A stretch of DNA of 64,000 nt from Isoetes taiwanensis. Its lineage: Eukaryota; Streptophyta; Lycopodiopsida; Isoetales; Isoetaceae. Shown here piece by piece: positions 33,331-44,313 of this stretch (its first letter is position 1; every line of letters begins with the position of its first letter). Made by a program: the position numbers and the translations under genes. Location: contig JAJEKV010000093.1 of NCBI GenBank assembly GCA_021234155.1, positions 2,936,043 through 3,000,042 on the forward strand. Reading direction: 5' to 3'. The notes under the pieces are model-generated. The model was not told the DNA's origin and did no database searches. It saw only the letters and a program-made list of their open reading frames with translations.

Positions 33331-35386
33331 GTACTCTGGGAAGGCACGGGCGACATCGAGGAACCGGAGAGAAAGAGGCAAGAGGGGGAGGACATGACAA
33401 GGCCCTCATGTTCTATCTTCCCTCCTCCTGCCAAGCGGAAGGATAGCGATGATACATCGGCAATTCAGCCCGGGGAAAAAAAAGGGTGTTCATGCTCATT
33501 GCCCCCTCGGTATTTGGTAGTCATGCTTCACACGCCTCAAAACATCGATCCGCGTCATCTTGGTAAAGAGGACATCTCCGAGCATCTCAGGCTTCCATCC
33601 CCGGGCAGACGTCGAGCGGATTAGCGATCCAACTGCGGCCTACGTCGGATCGAAGAGTGGAAATTTTATTAGCACATTGCAAGGGTGATGCGCTCATCAA
33701 TATTCTCGGGAACTTGGGACGTCTGGTTGAGTACCCAAGTGAAGAAGTGATGGAAGACCACCCGGCATGTCGAAGATTCCAAAATAGACTAAAAGTTTCT
33801 CACTATTAATCAATGTAATAATATTATATCTTATGTATATATTTGTTGGCATTATGAATGTTCTTTAATATATTTTTGTCCCCACAACTATATCATCAAA
33901 CAACCAATGCAACAACAAACAAAAGCTAATCATAAGAGTGCAATATAATGTATATGCAGCTAGAGCACCCAGAATGTAGAAAAAATCGACACCCTCGGGA
34001 AGAACAAACCTCACTAAAGACAATTTCAACCAAGGAACCTACTCCAAAAACCCCGAAGAGGGAGATATCCCGATGAAATCAGATATCTAGGAGATAAAAC
34101 TTCTTGGCGGGAAGGGTAGCAATTGCACCGCACCCGAATGTCCGGCTACCTTAAACACCGTTGACAAAATAGACAAGGCAAGGAAGAGAAACGGGAGATG
34201 GAGATCTCCAGCATGATTTCCTCAACACCCGTTCATACCTCGACTTCGAGAATCGGAAGAGTAGGATAACGTCAGCCCCGGACGCCAGGAAGGTCCCAAC
34301 CGTGATAAAAAGCGAAAACAAAGTCACTATCGAGAAGAAAAGTCAAATCCGCGAGCAATGTGTGGAAAGCGAAAGCTAGAAACGATTTTGGGAGATAACG
34401 AATTCGGGGATAGAAGCCCGAAGCTTGGTTGGGCCGAGATGAAGAATATGGAATGCTTATGGCATGAAAGATAAGGACAAGGGAAAGCTATTGGAAGCTA
34501 TAGTCCAATAGCAACAAGCCCGGCAGTACTGAACCTCGATACAATGCAAACCATGGAAAGCAAGGGAATGCAAATTTTGGAAGCGGGACAAAAAGCGAGG
34601 TCAACTTGGGGATAAAGAGCAAGCGGTGGTTCAAACTATTCCAAAGCGATGATACGGTTCTTGCGTTCATCCCAAGAATAAGAGACAAAATGTATATAAG
34701 CGATTGTGCTTGAGGTGCTTCAACCGGGACATCGGACACATAAGCTGTCCTTTTATGATGAATCTTTGCGGCACTAGCGAGCTAGGAGGATGGGAGACAC
34801 CCGGAGAACGGCGATGAAGATGCTACGACTACATCCGGGGTGAGTGCCACATCTTTGCTTATTGACTCGAGAATCTGAGAGAAGTCAATATCGGATCATC
34901 TCAACAATAGGGAAAGTCAAAGCCAAGTCCTTCATAGTGTTGATAGACCCGGGGAAGCACCCATAATTTTGCTTCGCCAAGGATGGTATAGTTGTTGGCC
35001 CAGAAGCCTTTGAAGTCAAGCCCAAACTGTTGTGTTGGCAAGTGGGCGATCCGACACACCCAAAAAAGGGATCAACCGACATAGACTTGCCGGTATCAAC
35101 ATTGGAATGAGGCGAAGTCATGAACATGGCACCTTGGTTCATTTGGGCTGTAATTGATAGTGGGAGGCGAAAAGTTACATACTTGGTGCCAAATGACAAA
35201 GTTATTGAGATAACATGGTAAAACGTCACCCCAATTATGCAATGCATGTCTAGTAAGAAGTTACTTAAATACATAAAGAAGGAGCAAGTGGCCTATGTCT
35301 TTAAGCTCGAAATTGAGGGCTGGAAGCAGAGGAAGACAAGGAGGCCAAAGCATTGAACAAAGGCTGCGAAGCCAATATCCAATCCG

Positions 35387-35586
35387 GTGAAGGAATTCTA
35401 TGATTTATTCTGGATGAGATCAACAACTTCCACCTTACGGAGGAGAATTGAGCGTGAAATAACACTTGAACCGGGGACTAAGTCAACAAGTAAGGCACCT
35501 TCTGAATATCACCTCGGGGAGTTGCCGAGAATTGAAGAAGCAGTGCGGGAGTTGCTAGACCTAGGGTTTATAAGACCTAGTGTCTC
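35387..35586 (+). pseudogene. Ty3/gypsy RT start, interrupted by an LTR
   Basis: The frame runs 'TLEPGTKSTSKAPSEYHLGE', then 'LPRIEEAVRELLDLGFIRPS', matching the beginning of Ty3/gypsy RT. It remains open across the LTR junction by chance (to 35,638), so its last ~17 codons are LTR sequence and not RT. Confidence 0.85.
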
Positions 35587-35915
35587 TGTTGGAGTGGTCA
35601 CCACACTCACCATAGTCACCACAGTTGAGGTGGTATAGGAGGTTTATATATCGATTATATGGAGGGATATCACGCACATGCAGCGTGGAGGACATATGCG
35701 CGTATGCATTGTGGTGGGAGGATCATTACAAATAAGCTTGTGTTATTTGGAGAGAGGGAAAATAGAGAGCCCGTGTATTGGGAGAGATTATTTTTTGCTT
35801 GATCTAGCTATGGAATTATGAATCTTTATGTTGTGCATTGCATAGATCTGGTAGATTGAAGCTTGGATTATTGGTTTCCATCCTTCTTGCAAAGGTTTGA
35901 GTTTAGACTCTAACA
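35587..35915 (+). mobile_element. Inserted LTR (329 bp) with adjacent primer-binding site
   Basis: The segment begins TGTTGGAG and ends CTCTAACA, near-perfect inverted ends with the canonical TG...CA. It contains a 'tttatatat' TATA-like box near 35,643. It is followed at 35,916 by 'atttggcgacccgg', in the position and style of a retrotransposon primer-binding site. It is therefore the 5' LTR of a second element inserted into the older RT. No downstream internal region of that element is recognisable. Confidence 0.7.
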
Positions 35916-37400
35916 ATTTGGCGACCCGGTTGCTTGACAAACCATTGATTGTCAAAATTTCCATTGAAAAAGGAGTTATTACCATTTGTATTGGTGATGC
36001 GTCGGTAAAAGCAGTTCTCATTATTTTCTACCAGCTTATCATGTTCTATCTCTTATCACACCTCGACATAAGAGCATTCATCTATCACTTTAACAAACCC
36101 CAAATCTCTTAGGTTACCCAAACCATCATCAAGTGAAACAAATATAGTTCTTTGCATGTTGAAAACTTATTACCTGTAATAATAATAATAACAAGAAATT
36201 TATCGCGGCGGCCAAGGGCTTAAAAGGCTTCTTTTCTCAACCCCTCATCTTTTTGCTAATCCACTTCGGCGAAATATTGTCGAATTGAGGTGTGCACCAA
36301 TTTAAAAGTACTCAAGATTTGAACTTCGTACAATTGCCTTGTGTTCTACTGTTCCCATATGTTAGGCGGGGGCTATTGAAGCATCAATATTGGTAAAAGT
36401 GAAAGTATGAAGTGAGAAAAGTGCATCTTTCCCACATTGGCAACATATATGTATGAGCAATCCATGTAGAAAATATGTGTATTGTTCGAGGGAGCCAAGG
36501 TCTAGAACATATTGAAAGCATCAGATGTAAAGGACGACTAGGCTATTTTTTGCCTTTTCAACCAATAGCAAATTGATGCATATCCAGATTCTTTTTTAGT
36601 GAATCTGCGCGCCAATATTGCACCTCAGCCTAACGAGGTGGGGCCCTTTCCTAGACCAGAAAATCACCTAGAGGACCATTTCCCTATACGAAATACAATA
36701 GAATTATATGTATTATCAGAACATATGTGTACATTGCACAACCTTCTTGCATCTGACATTAATTTACAAAGTTACAGATCAAAACCATATAGCTCCACTA
36801 CTCTATCTTCGCAAGGAATGCAAAGCATGGTCTGTGTCATTGAAGCCATATGAAAATTTTCGGAATCTGAAGAACACCAAATGGTCTTATTTTATTTAGA
36901 AAATGGGCTCATTTGAATGCACCCTCTTTGCACAAATAGGAATTTTTTATGAGCTTCAAGAAACCATGTTGTTCAAGTAAAATTTTGAAATCTCAGTTCC
37001 TACCTGTAGTAGAATACTCCACTGAGGCACAAAATAATGTTAAATAACTATACTGAGTCAGAGATATTTAAGTTGCTAATAAATTACGCCAACAAATCTG
37101 GAAAAGAATGTGCTTTATTTGTTAATCTGTTGAGAAAAATATGATCTGCCGTCCATGCGTGAAAGTCTTACCAAACAAATTTTGGCGATTGCATCGGCCG
37201 TATAAAGTAAAATTACATCCCTTCTTTGAACCAATAATGGTCCCAATGTTTATCCATCAACAAAGGAGGTTTGGAAGAATCCCAAATTCTACTTGCTTTC
37301 TGTTTGCAATGCATTTACACGCCATGTTGTTGTATCAATGCACCAGGCTATTACATATGCTCTCAATTTGAGGGCATTCAAGCAAATGACATAGTTGTTG
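35916..37400. other. Remnant or intergenic sequence after the LTR
   Basis: The first ~200 bases keep an open plus-strand frame (35,897-36,112). Nothing resembling gag or pol follows. From 36,150 on, short frames on the plus strand only (36,599-36,853, 37,141-37,371) without family resemblance. Confidence 0.35.
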
Positions 37401-38060
37401 GATTGGTTACAAAAGATGGGACACATACATTAATTACTTGATACAAAGCCACCTCCTATCTATGTCCAAAACTAGGCGTTGGCGACATAACCACGGAGAT
37501 GGAAGCTCTAAATCAAAATCTGAGGCCCATACCGAGAAAAATGGTTGTCTTGGTTTGTCATTTGTAAGAAAATTTAATCAACTTGCTCAAGAGCTCATGT
37601 GTCTTCTGCCAGAAGCGGCATCTGCAAGCACAAGCGGACAATCGTTAGGTGGGCCAAATACAAATTCAATAGCATAGAAATGAATGCGTGTTTTGGGTTA
37701 CGTGAGCGAACTAGGGCTCTGTATTTGGGAATCAAAAGCGAGATCCCTTTTTCTCTGCATACCTCACAACCCCATTTTTTTTTCTATGTCTTTTGCCATC
37801 GCTTCGCCATGCCCGCGGCCGAAGCGAAGGACCACTTTCTCTTCTTACCCGGCCGGATAGGAATTATCGGCAAGCGACATCGAGCAGCGTACCTTGCGGC
37901 GGTAGGGCTAATCGAGGTCAAGCATGCCGCCATTATAGCCAGGCGTCAAAAGATTGTAAAGAAAAAAAATATCGTGGGCATGCAAACAAAAGATTAGATT
38001 AACGGTATGAAAAAATCGTGTGACAAAAAGCGAGAAAATGAAAAAAGAAGCGCCTTATAT
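37400..38060 (+). other. Coding-like plus-strand patch, unidentified
   Basis: Two open frames overlap: 37,438-37,677 (contains 'NGCLGLSFVRKFNQLAQE') and 37,599-37,997 (contains 'AAEAKDHFLFLPGRIGIIGK'). The second is locally GC-rich with a short CpG-containing core around 37,800-37,930. I do not recognise either product and cannot tell whether they are exons of one gene. Confidence 0.25.
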
Positions 38061-38074
38061 ATATGTGTAGATAA

Positions 38075-38076
<2 letters not shown>

Positions 38077-38137
<61 letters not shown>
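38077..38137. repeat. (AAT)n microsatellite, about 20 units
   Basis: Uninterrupted AAT trinucleotide run in an AT-rich intergenic setting. Confidence 0.98.
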
Positions 38138-38139
38138 GA

Positions 38140-39840
38140 ATATAAGATTAGAAAATCCTTCAAACTAGATGTTTTTAAGACATGCTATGGTTTTCTAACA
38201 CGTGTCATTAGAATCGGGAGAGATGCTTGATGATAGTACAAAAAACATATAACTTTAGAATCTTATAACTTTCTGAGGCTTTGAAGATCTTCATGTATTT
38301 AGACTAAAAAAGAAAATGACATGCAAATATACTCTCTTACCAATACTTTGAGCCTGTAGATACTTGTCTTTGAACACAAATGTGCTTCTGCTCTTCCGGA
38401 ACAAGAGATATGTGTTAGAATGGATCAGCTGATATGTGGAGCATTGCATGAAGGCATTACCTTTTTTACAAGAGGAATTTAAGAATCAAAACTAAAGATT
38501 TGGTTGCTCTTCTTACGGATCATAAAAGCGCCACACCAAGAAAATGTCATTGACTCCATAATGTCAAAAGAATCGACAAATTAGTCATTCTTTAAAATCT
38601 CTACATTCAAAAGTAACTAGTTATGGTGCCTTCGCCCAGTAAATGCTGTTGAAGGGGTGGTTGTTTATTTGGTAGGGGTAAGGGTAAGAAGAGGAAGTTT
38701 TATATGTTGAATGTGATGTACGCGTGAGTTGCTGAGCTATTGGGGTTTGATGTGGGTATGTGGATAGTAGTGGATGAGTTTGTGTGGTATTCAGGTTGCG
38801 TTGTGCAATTTGAGAAGCTCATTTGATGTAGTGATATGTGTTTGAAGGACCATTGAGCATAGACCTTGGGTAGGCATGGGAATTCCAACATCATCTCAAG
38901 AATTTGTCAATTTTGAAAGCGAAAGAGTACATTGTATTAGAAAGAAATTACTACATTTTATGTTCATATTTGTAGTTTGGTATGTATTAACGTTATGTTT
39001 GCTAGAATAAGATTTTTAGAAGGGGAGGTGTGGAACATGAAGATGTAATTATACTTTCATTTTTGATCAAATTATGTTGATACCAAGAATATTTCATATG
39101 TTGGATTCGTTTTCCTAAGGTTTACAATTATGGGGTTTTGTTTGGTCCCTAGAAAAGTTTTTTTTTGTTGTGCATAGGGTGGAAATGAGGATGAGGAGTC
39201 AAAAAGTAGGGGCCGTATGATTGTAGAGGGGGTATGATTTCGTAGAGGTTTTTTTTTATGGGATCGTAGGTGCTGGGAGATTGTTCCATTGTAAGATTGG
39301 ACGTGTGGATTTTTGTGTATATGTATTTGGATGTAATGTTGATTGTATGTTGGACGAAGTACGTATTAATTATGGTATCTTAAGTCTATAAAGACAAAAT
39401 TGAGATAATCATATAGCGACATCCATGTTTTTTAATATGAGTCTTAATGATTGGTTCATATTAATAGAGTAATCATGAAGTTTGATCAATATACTTTTAT
39501 CATGCACATTTCAATGGGGGATGAAGTAGGATTACGAAGACACATGAGATCTGCTTCAAATAAGCGAAAGAAGCCTTAAATTCTTAGTAGTGATCCTCTA
39601 TGTGTCAATAGAGAGTTTGAAAGATTAGACTTTTATTGAATATTCGTGCTGTTTTAGCAATAGCCTCAATTTGATATCCCTGCTTGTTCTCAATGTAAAC
39701 TCTCCACATGCGGTTCCAACATGAAAGATGATTTTAATATTATTTATTGTTCAATGGAGAGGTTAGATTAACGCCACGTGTAACCAACAATGCAATGTAA
39801 ATGTCGTGTACATGTGTTGTGTCTAGTTAAGTTTTTATGC
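38140..39840. other. AT-rich intergenic stretch
   Basis: No frame above about 64 codons. T-rich, G/T-rich runs near 39,150-39,310 on the plus strand. Nothing recognised. Confidence 0.45.
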
Positions 39841-40041
39841 ATCGTGTCTCTCCATATAACCTCTATGTATGTGCCTCCAACATGTCGTAACTAAAGAGAA
39901 TACAGCATCTGTGTCTCTCCATATAACCTCTCCATGTATGTGCCTCCAACATGTCATAACTAAAGAAAATACAGCATCTGTCACGAACAGATTGTTATGC
40001 ACCAAAGTAATGCAAAGAAAAATTTGCAACAATCTATGCAT
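39835..40041 (-). other. Shadow of a 23-codon tandem repeat (68-69 bp)
   Basis: Two copies of a ~68 bp unit starting 'tgtctctccatataacctct' run in tandem (39,845-39,980). In the minus-strand frame they read as 'DAVFSLVMTCWRHIHGEVIW' twice. The unit length is not a perfect multiple of three in both copies, and the region corresponds to an intron or flank of the duplicated gene, so coding is doubtful. Confidence 0.6.
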
Positions 40042-43000
40042 CTATAACACACCCGATGCATGGGTGCTATTACAGAATCCCTTAACATACGAATCAGTTT
40101 CAAATAACAATAAATAGGAAACTAATATCCTGGACTTGGTCACAGAAGATGACAACAAATGAATCATCTACCTAGATGACAACAAATGAATCATCTACCT
40201 TTCCCTCTGCAAGAATGAAACGCAGCGAAATGTCCAGCTATTTCTGGACCTATCTCTGCACCTGAGATAAATGCGTAAAGTTGTAAGAGACGAACCAAGT
40301 CAAATGAGAAGCAGCAAAGCTAAGGAGCTTTATTTCCAAGAACACCACAAAACAGATTATTGCCAAGGTTGAATTGAATTATGAGAAGACCTTTGAGTCC
40401 TCTGCAGTTGCTAAGCACAGCCTCTAGATGCATCTAATGGAAGCTCACATCTATTAACCAAAGGGGTTTTAGAGCATTTCAAGCCATGGCAAACTTAGAA
40501 ATTCTGACATTTATCATGAGTCCTCTGCAGTTGCTAAGCACAGCCTCTAGATGCATCTAATGGAAGCTCACATCTATTAACCAAAGGGGTTTTAGAGCAT
40601 TTCAAGCCATGGCAAACTTAGAAATTCTGACATTTATCACACATCTAAATGCATCCTATCTGCCTCTAAATCCTGCGTCTGCATGTGTAAACAGTATGCA
40701 AGGCGTTATGTTCTCAACTGCATCCTCTCAGATGCTATCATTTTGTGAAAGCTTTACATGCACAAACCTTGAGAAGACATTCGAGAGTAGGGATTGTGCA
40801 TAATAAATGACCCTAAAGACAAAGAATGAGAGCAACAAAATGATTTCTATAGCCATGAAACATACGAATCAGTTTCAAATAACAATAAATAGGAAACTAA
40901 TATCCTGGACTTGGTCACAAAAGATCACAATAAATGAAGGAAAAATAAAAGAAGTCACTGCACTTACATCTCAAGGTTTAGTCCGCAAGTTTGGCGCCAT
41001 GCAAAAGGAAAGAAACCCTCAAAACAGAAGGAAGCGGTTTGAGGCAAGAAGTGCAAAGAGACCAAAGCTTAGAAGATAGATGTCATGTCTTTGAACTTAC
41101 TTTTCACGATCTAAAACAAGGATAATCCCCGTGCATCCAAACATTCTAGTCAATTGAAAAGTATAGCAATGATATAAAATCTAACATGATGCCTTTCAGT
41201 AAAAATAAACGTTGCCATAGATATAAATCACGTAACTTATTTCAAGTGGCTTGAGAACATACCAGAACAGGTCATGATTTCTTACAAAGAGCTCCCAATA
41301 ATATACTACTCAAATGATTGCAGTTGCGGGTTGGAGGTTGGAATCGTGAAGCTCGCACATCCTCGCATCACCCATTCTTGATTTGTCCAAATCCAGCAGA
41401 CTTTCATGTGCCCTGAATGAGATTACCAAGGATAGATGAGTTATCAAAAGTTAGTTGAGATTACAGTAGTTGGTTGTAAAACCAACCTGTCATATTCTTC
41501 AAAATTCCTGGCATTATGATTCCCCAAAGCCTCAAGGCTAGGTGTTGCAGCATGTTTTGCATGACGTGGGTCAGATGCCACTTGTGAAGGCAAAGTCGGA
41601 TTCACTAATACGTCCTTCACATTTGATGAGTATTCCTCCCAGGTTTCCAAGGATGATATCTCTCCATGTATGTGCCTCCAACATGTCGTAACTAAAGAGA
41701 ATACAGCATCTGTGTCTCTCCATATAACCTCTCCATGTATGTGCCTCCAACATGTCATAACTAAAGAAAATACAGCATCTGTCACGAACAGATTGTTATG
41801 CACCAAAGTAATGCAAAGAAAAATTTGCAATAATCTATGCATCTATAACACACCCGATGCATGGGTGCCATTACAGAATCCCTTAACATACGAATCAGTT
41901 TCAAATAACAATAAATAGGAAACTAATATCCTGGACTTGGTCACAGAAGATGACAACAAATGAATCATCTACCTTTCCCTCTGCAAGAATGAAACGCAGC
42001 GAAATGTCCAGCTATTTCTGGACCTATCTCTGCACCTGAGATAAATGCGTAAAGTTGTAAGAGACGAACCAAGTCAAATGAGAAGCAGCAAAGCTAAGGA
42101 GCTTTATTTCCAAGAACACCACAAAACAGATTATTGCCAAGGTTGAATTGAATTATGAGAAGACCTTTGAGTCCTCTGCAGTTGCTAAGCACAGCCTCTA
42201 GATGCATCCAATGGAAGCTCACATCTATTAACCAAAGGGGTTTTAGAGCATTTCAAGCCATGGCAAACTTAGAAATTCTGACATTTATCACGCATCTAAA
42301 TGCATCCATAAGTTTAACAACTATCTGCCTCTAAATCCTGCGTCTGCATGTGTAAATAGTATGCAAGGCGTTATGTTCTCAACTGCATCCTCTCAGATGC
42401 TATCATTTTGTGAAAGCTTTACATGCACAAACCTTGAGAAGACATTCGAGAGTAGGGATTGTGCATAATAAATGACCCTAAAGACAAAGGATGAGAGCAA
42501 CAAAATGATTTCTACTGACCATGAAACATACTGAATCGGTTTCAAATAACAATAAATAGGAAACTAATATCTGGACTTGGTCACAAAAGATCACAATAAA
42601 TGAAGGAAAAATAAAAGAAGTCACTGCACTTACATCTCAAGGTTTAGTCCGCAAGTTTGACTTGACCATGCAAAAGGGAAAAGAAACCCTCCAAAGCGAA
42701 GGAAGCAATTGGAGGCAAGAAGTACAAGCAGAGACCAAAGCTTAGAAGATAGATGTCGTGTCTTTGAACTTACTACTCTATATGCATCCGCTTTCACGCA
42801 TCTAAAACAGGATAATCCCTGTGCATCCAAACATTCTAGTCAATTGAAAAGTATAGCAATGATATAAAATCTAACATGATGCCTTTCAGTAAAAATAAAC
42901 GTTGCCATAGATATAAATCACGTAACTTATTTCAAGTGGCTTGAGAACATACCAGAACAGGTCAGGATTTCTTACAAAGAGCTCCCAATAATATACTCTG

Positions 43001-43354
43001 AAATGATTGCAGATTGCAGGTTGGAGGTTGGAATACAGAAGCTCTGCACATCCTCTGCATCACCCATTACTGATTTGTCCAAATCCAGCAGACTTTCATG
43101 TGCCCTGAATGAGATTACCAAGGATAGATGAGTTATCAAAAGTTAGTTGAGATTACAGTAGTTGGTTGTAAAACCAACCTGTCATATTCTTCAAAATTCC
43201 TGGCATTATGATTCCCCAAAGCCTCAAGGCTAGGTGTTGCAGCATGTTTTGCATGACGTGGGTCAGATGCCACTTGTGAAGGCAAAGTCGGATTCACTAA
43301 TACGTCCTTCACTTTTGATGAGTATTCCTCCCAGGTTTCCAAGGATGATATATT
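39845..43354. repeat. Tandem duplication of a ~1.8 kb gene segment
   Basis: Unit A (about 39,845-41,650) and unit B (about 41,650-43,354) are nearly identical over their length. The stretch 'gtaactaaagagaatacagc' occurs at about 39,887 and 41,686, and the exon text 'aagttagttgagattacagt' at 41,447 and 43,139. Inside unit A are three extra tandem duplications: a ~68 bp one (39,845-39,980, also kept in unit B), a ~27 bp one (40,148-40,202) and a ~121 bp one (about 40,398-40,640). The last two are absent from unit B, so they arose after the large duplication or were lost from B. Confidence 0.95.
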
Positions 43355-43638
43355 AGGTAATTCTTTATGCAACTCCTCTTCCAATTAAAGAGGTAAGGAC
43401 TTAAACTGCGAATAGGAACAATCCCAGACTCTCTACTACTTGAAAATGAACATGGAACATCAGAGCATGGAGAATCACATGGAACAGTAGATGGGGCACA
43501 TTAGAAGGAACATCGAAGCGGGAGAATTACATGGAGCGAAGATGGCACATTAGAAGAACATGAACCATCTAATCCACCCGAACATGGAACCTCGAGCATA
43601 TGGCATCTGGGATCTGAAGAAGAGGAACTACCGGCCAT
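41420..43638 (-). CDS. Unidentified multi-exon gene with duplicated exons
   Basis: Probable start ATG at 43,638 ('MAGSSSSSDPRCHMLEVPCS'), followed by Cys/Ser/Pro-rich short repeats ('CSSNVP', 'CSDVPCS') and, after frame changes near 43,530-43,385, the clear frame 'ELPNISSLETWEEYSSKVKD' ... 'GNHNARNFEEYDR' (43,384 to about 43,180). Then comes a GT donor ('gacag' then gttggt). Next come short exon-like pieces 'SLLDLDKSVMGDAEDVQSF' (~43,105-43,010) and 'YYWELFVRNPDLFW' (~43,005-42,955), each bounded by AG and GT. The same exons recur in the second duplicate (41,640-41,220). I do not recognise the family. Indels relative to an open frame are fewer than in the PPR gene. Confidence 0.5.
41444..41842 (-). 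CDS. Chimeric frame spanning the duplication junction
   Basis: 132 codons that join the downstream edge of unit B ('TDAVFSLVMTCWRHIHGE' repeated about every 23 residues) to the exon 'ISSLETWEEYSSNVKDVLVN' at the upstream edge of unit A. The joint at about 41,655 is exactly where the exon text of unit A begins. The frame is a by-product of the duplication and need not be expressed. Confidence 0.55.
   Translation of the reverse strand: MHRLLQIFLCITLVHNNLFVTDAVFSLVMTCWRHIHGEVIWRDTDAVFSLVTTCWRHIHGEISSLETWEEYSSNVKDVLVNPTLPSQVASDPRHAKHAATPSLEALGNHNARNFEEYDRLVLQPTTVISTNF
43455..43570 (-). repeat. Short tandem repeat in the unidentified gene's first exon
   Basis: Two diverged ~50-55 bp units, each containing 'ggagaat.acatgga' and 'cacattagaag', lie side by side. 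They would encode the repeated 'CSSNVPS'-like pieces of the minus-strand gene's N-terminal region. Indels differ between units. Confidence 0.6.
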
Positions 43639-44076
43639 TCCAAAACCCAAAAACTATCTAACAAACACTAAACACTAACACGGAATGGAATCAAGCTATC
43701 ATGCCCTCAACAAGGGCGGCGTCGCTTTTATCCAATCGCCCGGTCAAATCCACATCCACGATTCAATTGCATGGCAAGAATCGGACACCTAGAACCTCCA
43801 ACTTGCAATCTCGGATAGAAATCGGTGATCGTGGAAGCACACTGCATGCATGCGGAAACCATAAACCACGGAATATTGTCCAAAACCATTGCTCTCGATT
43901 TTTGAACAACCGTAAAACATTCCGGCCATCAGAAAAAACAATAATCTTAGGAAATCAAGCAAAAAAAAATTCCAAAAACTTTTACGCCACACCGGGATAC
44001 TTTCAAATTAACAAGATGGATTCCTAATTCACGTAATATATATATCTTCTCAAGCTTGCCCTCTACTATGCATCTA

Positions 44077-44313
44077 TCAAAGGCGATAAAAAGAGTGATG
44101 AATCTTGGTGCGGGCGTCCTTTATGGCTTTGAAAATGGCAAAAGTTTGGGCTGAGAGTGCATCTAATTCAGGACCTCCTATTTGTGATGCATTTAATGCA
44201 ACAATGCATGCAAGCTTTGAAATATCAAATAGGTTTCTTTGTATTTTGTTGTTTGGCATGCAATATTCGGAAATGAAATAGCCTTGCACTTTGTTAAGGT
44301 CGGGGATACCCAA
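44077..44313 (-). CDS. Possible small ORF or exon, unidentified
   Basis: 78 codons beginning 'MGIPDLNKVQGYFISEYCMP' and containing 'LDALSAQTFAIFKAIKDART', an amphipathic helix-like run. It lies ~440 bp upstream of the unidentified gene on the same strand. No recognised domain and no clear splice signals. The rest of 43,650-46,010 shows nothing recognisable. Confidence 0.25.
   Translation of the reverse strand: MGIPDLNKVQGYFISEYCMPNNKIQRNLFDISKLACIVALNASQIGGPELDALSAQTFAIFKAIKDARTKIHHSFYRL

Larger units (their letters stand above)
32640..35586 (+). mobile_element. Plus-strand Ty3/gypsy gag-protease-RT fragment
   Basis: Three signals support this. A zinc-knuckle-like 'CLRCFNRD.GHISC' lies near 34,708-34,750. 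A protease-like segment 'KVKAKSFIVLIDPG' lies near 34,913-34,955, in which the usual LID(S/T)GS active site reads LIDPG. The start of reverse transcriptase is at 35,450-35,585, with 'EITLEPGTKSTSKAP' then 'EEAVRELLDLGFIRPSVS', the standard 'PGT.P.S..PYR..P.E..EL..QL.ELL..GFIRPS.SPWGAP' block. The RT is cut immediately after 'GFIRPSVS' by the LTR at 35,587. 32,640-34,500 probably contains gag, but I recognise only coding-like composition there. Confidence 0.7.

Noticed and set aside
32943-33434. 163-codon minus-strand ORF
   Set aside because: It overlaps plus-strand frames belonging to the retroelement gag region and shows no recognisable domain; its length is explained by locally higher GC content.
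37480-37520. 'EMEALNQN' resembling the start of a copia reverse transcriptase
   Set aside because: The downstream residues do not follow the copia pattern and no other copia pol motif is nearby.
37438-37677. Resemblance of 'NGCLGLSFVRKFNQLAQ' to the start of an E2F DNA-binding domain
   Set aside because: Only a few residues agree and the following sequence lacks the conserved E2F helix, so chance is the better explanation.
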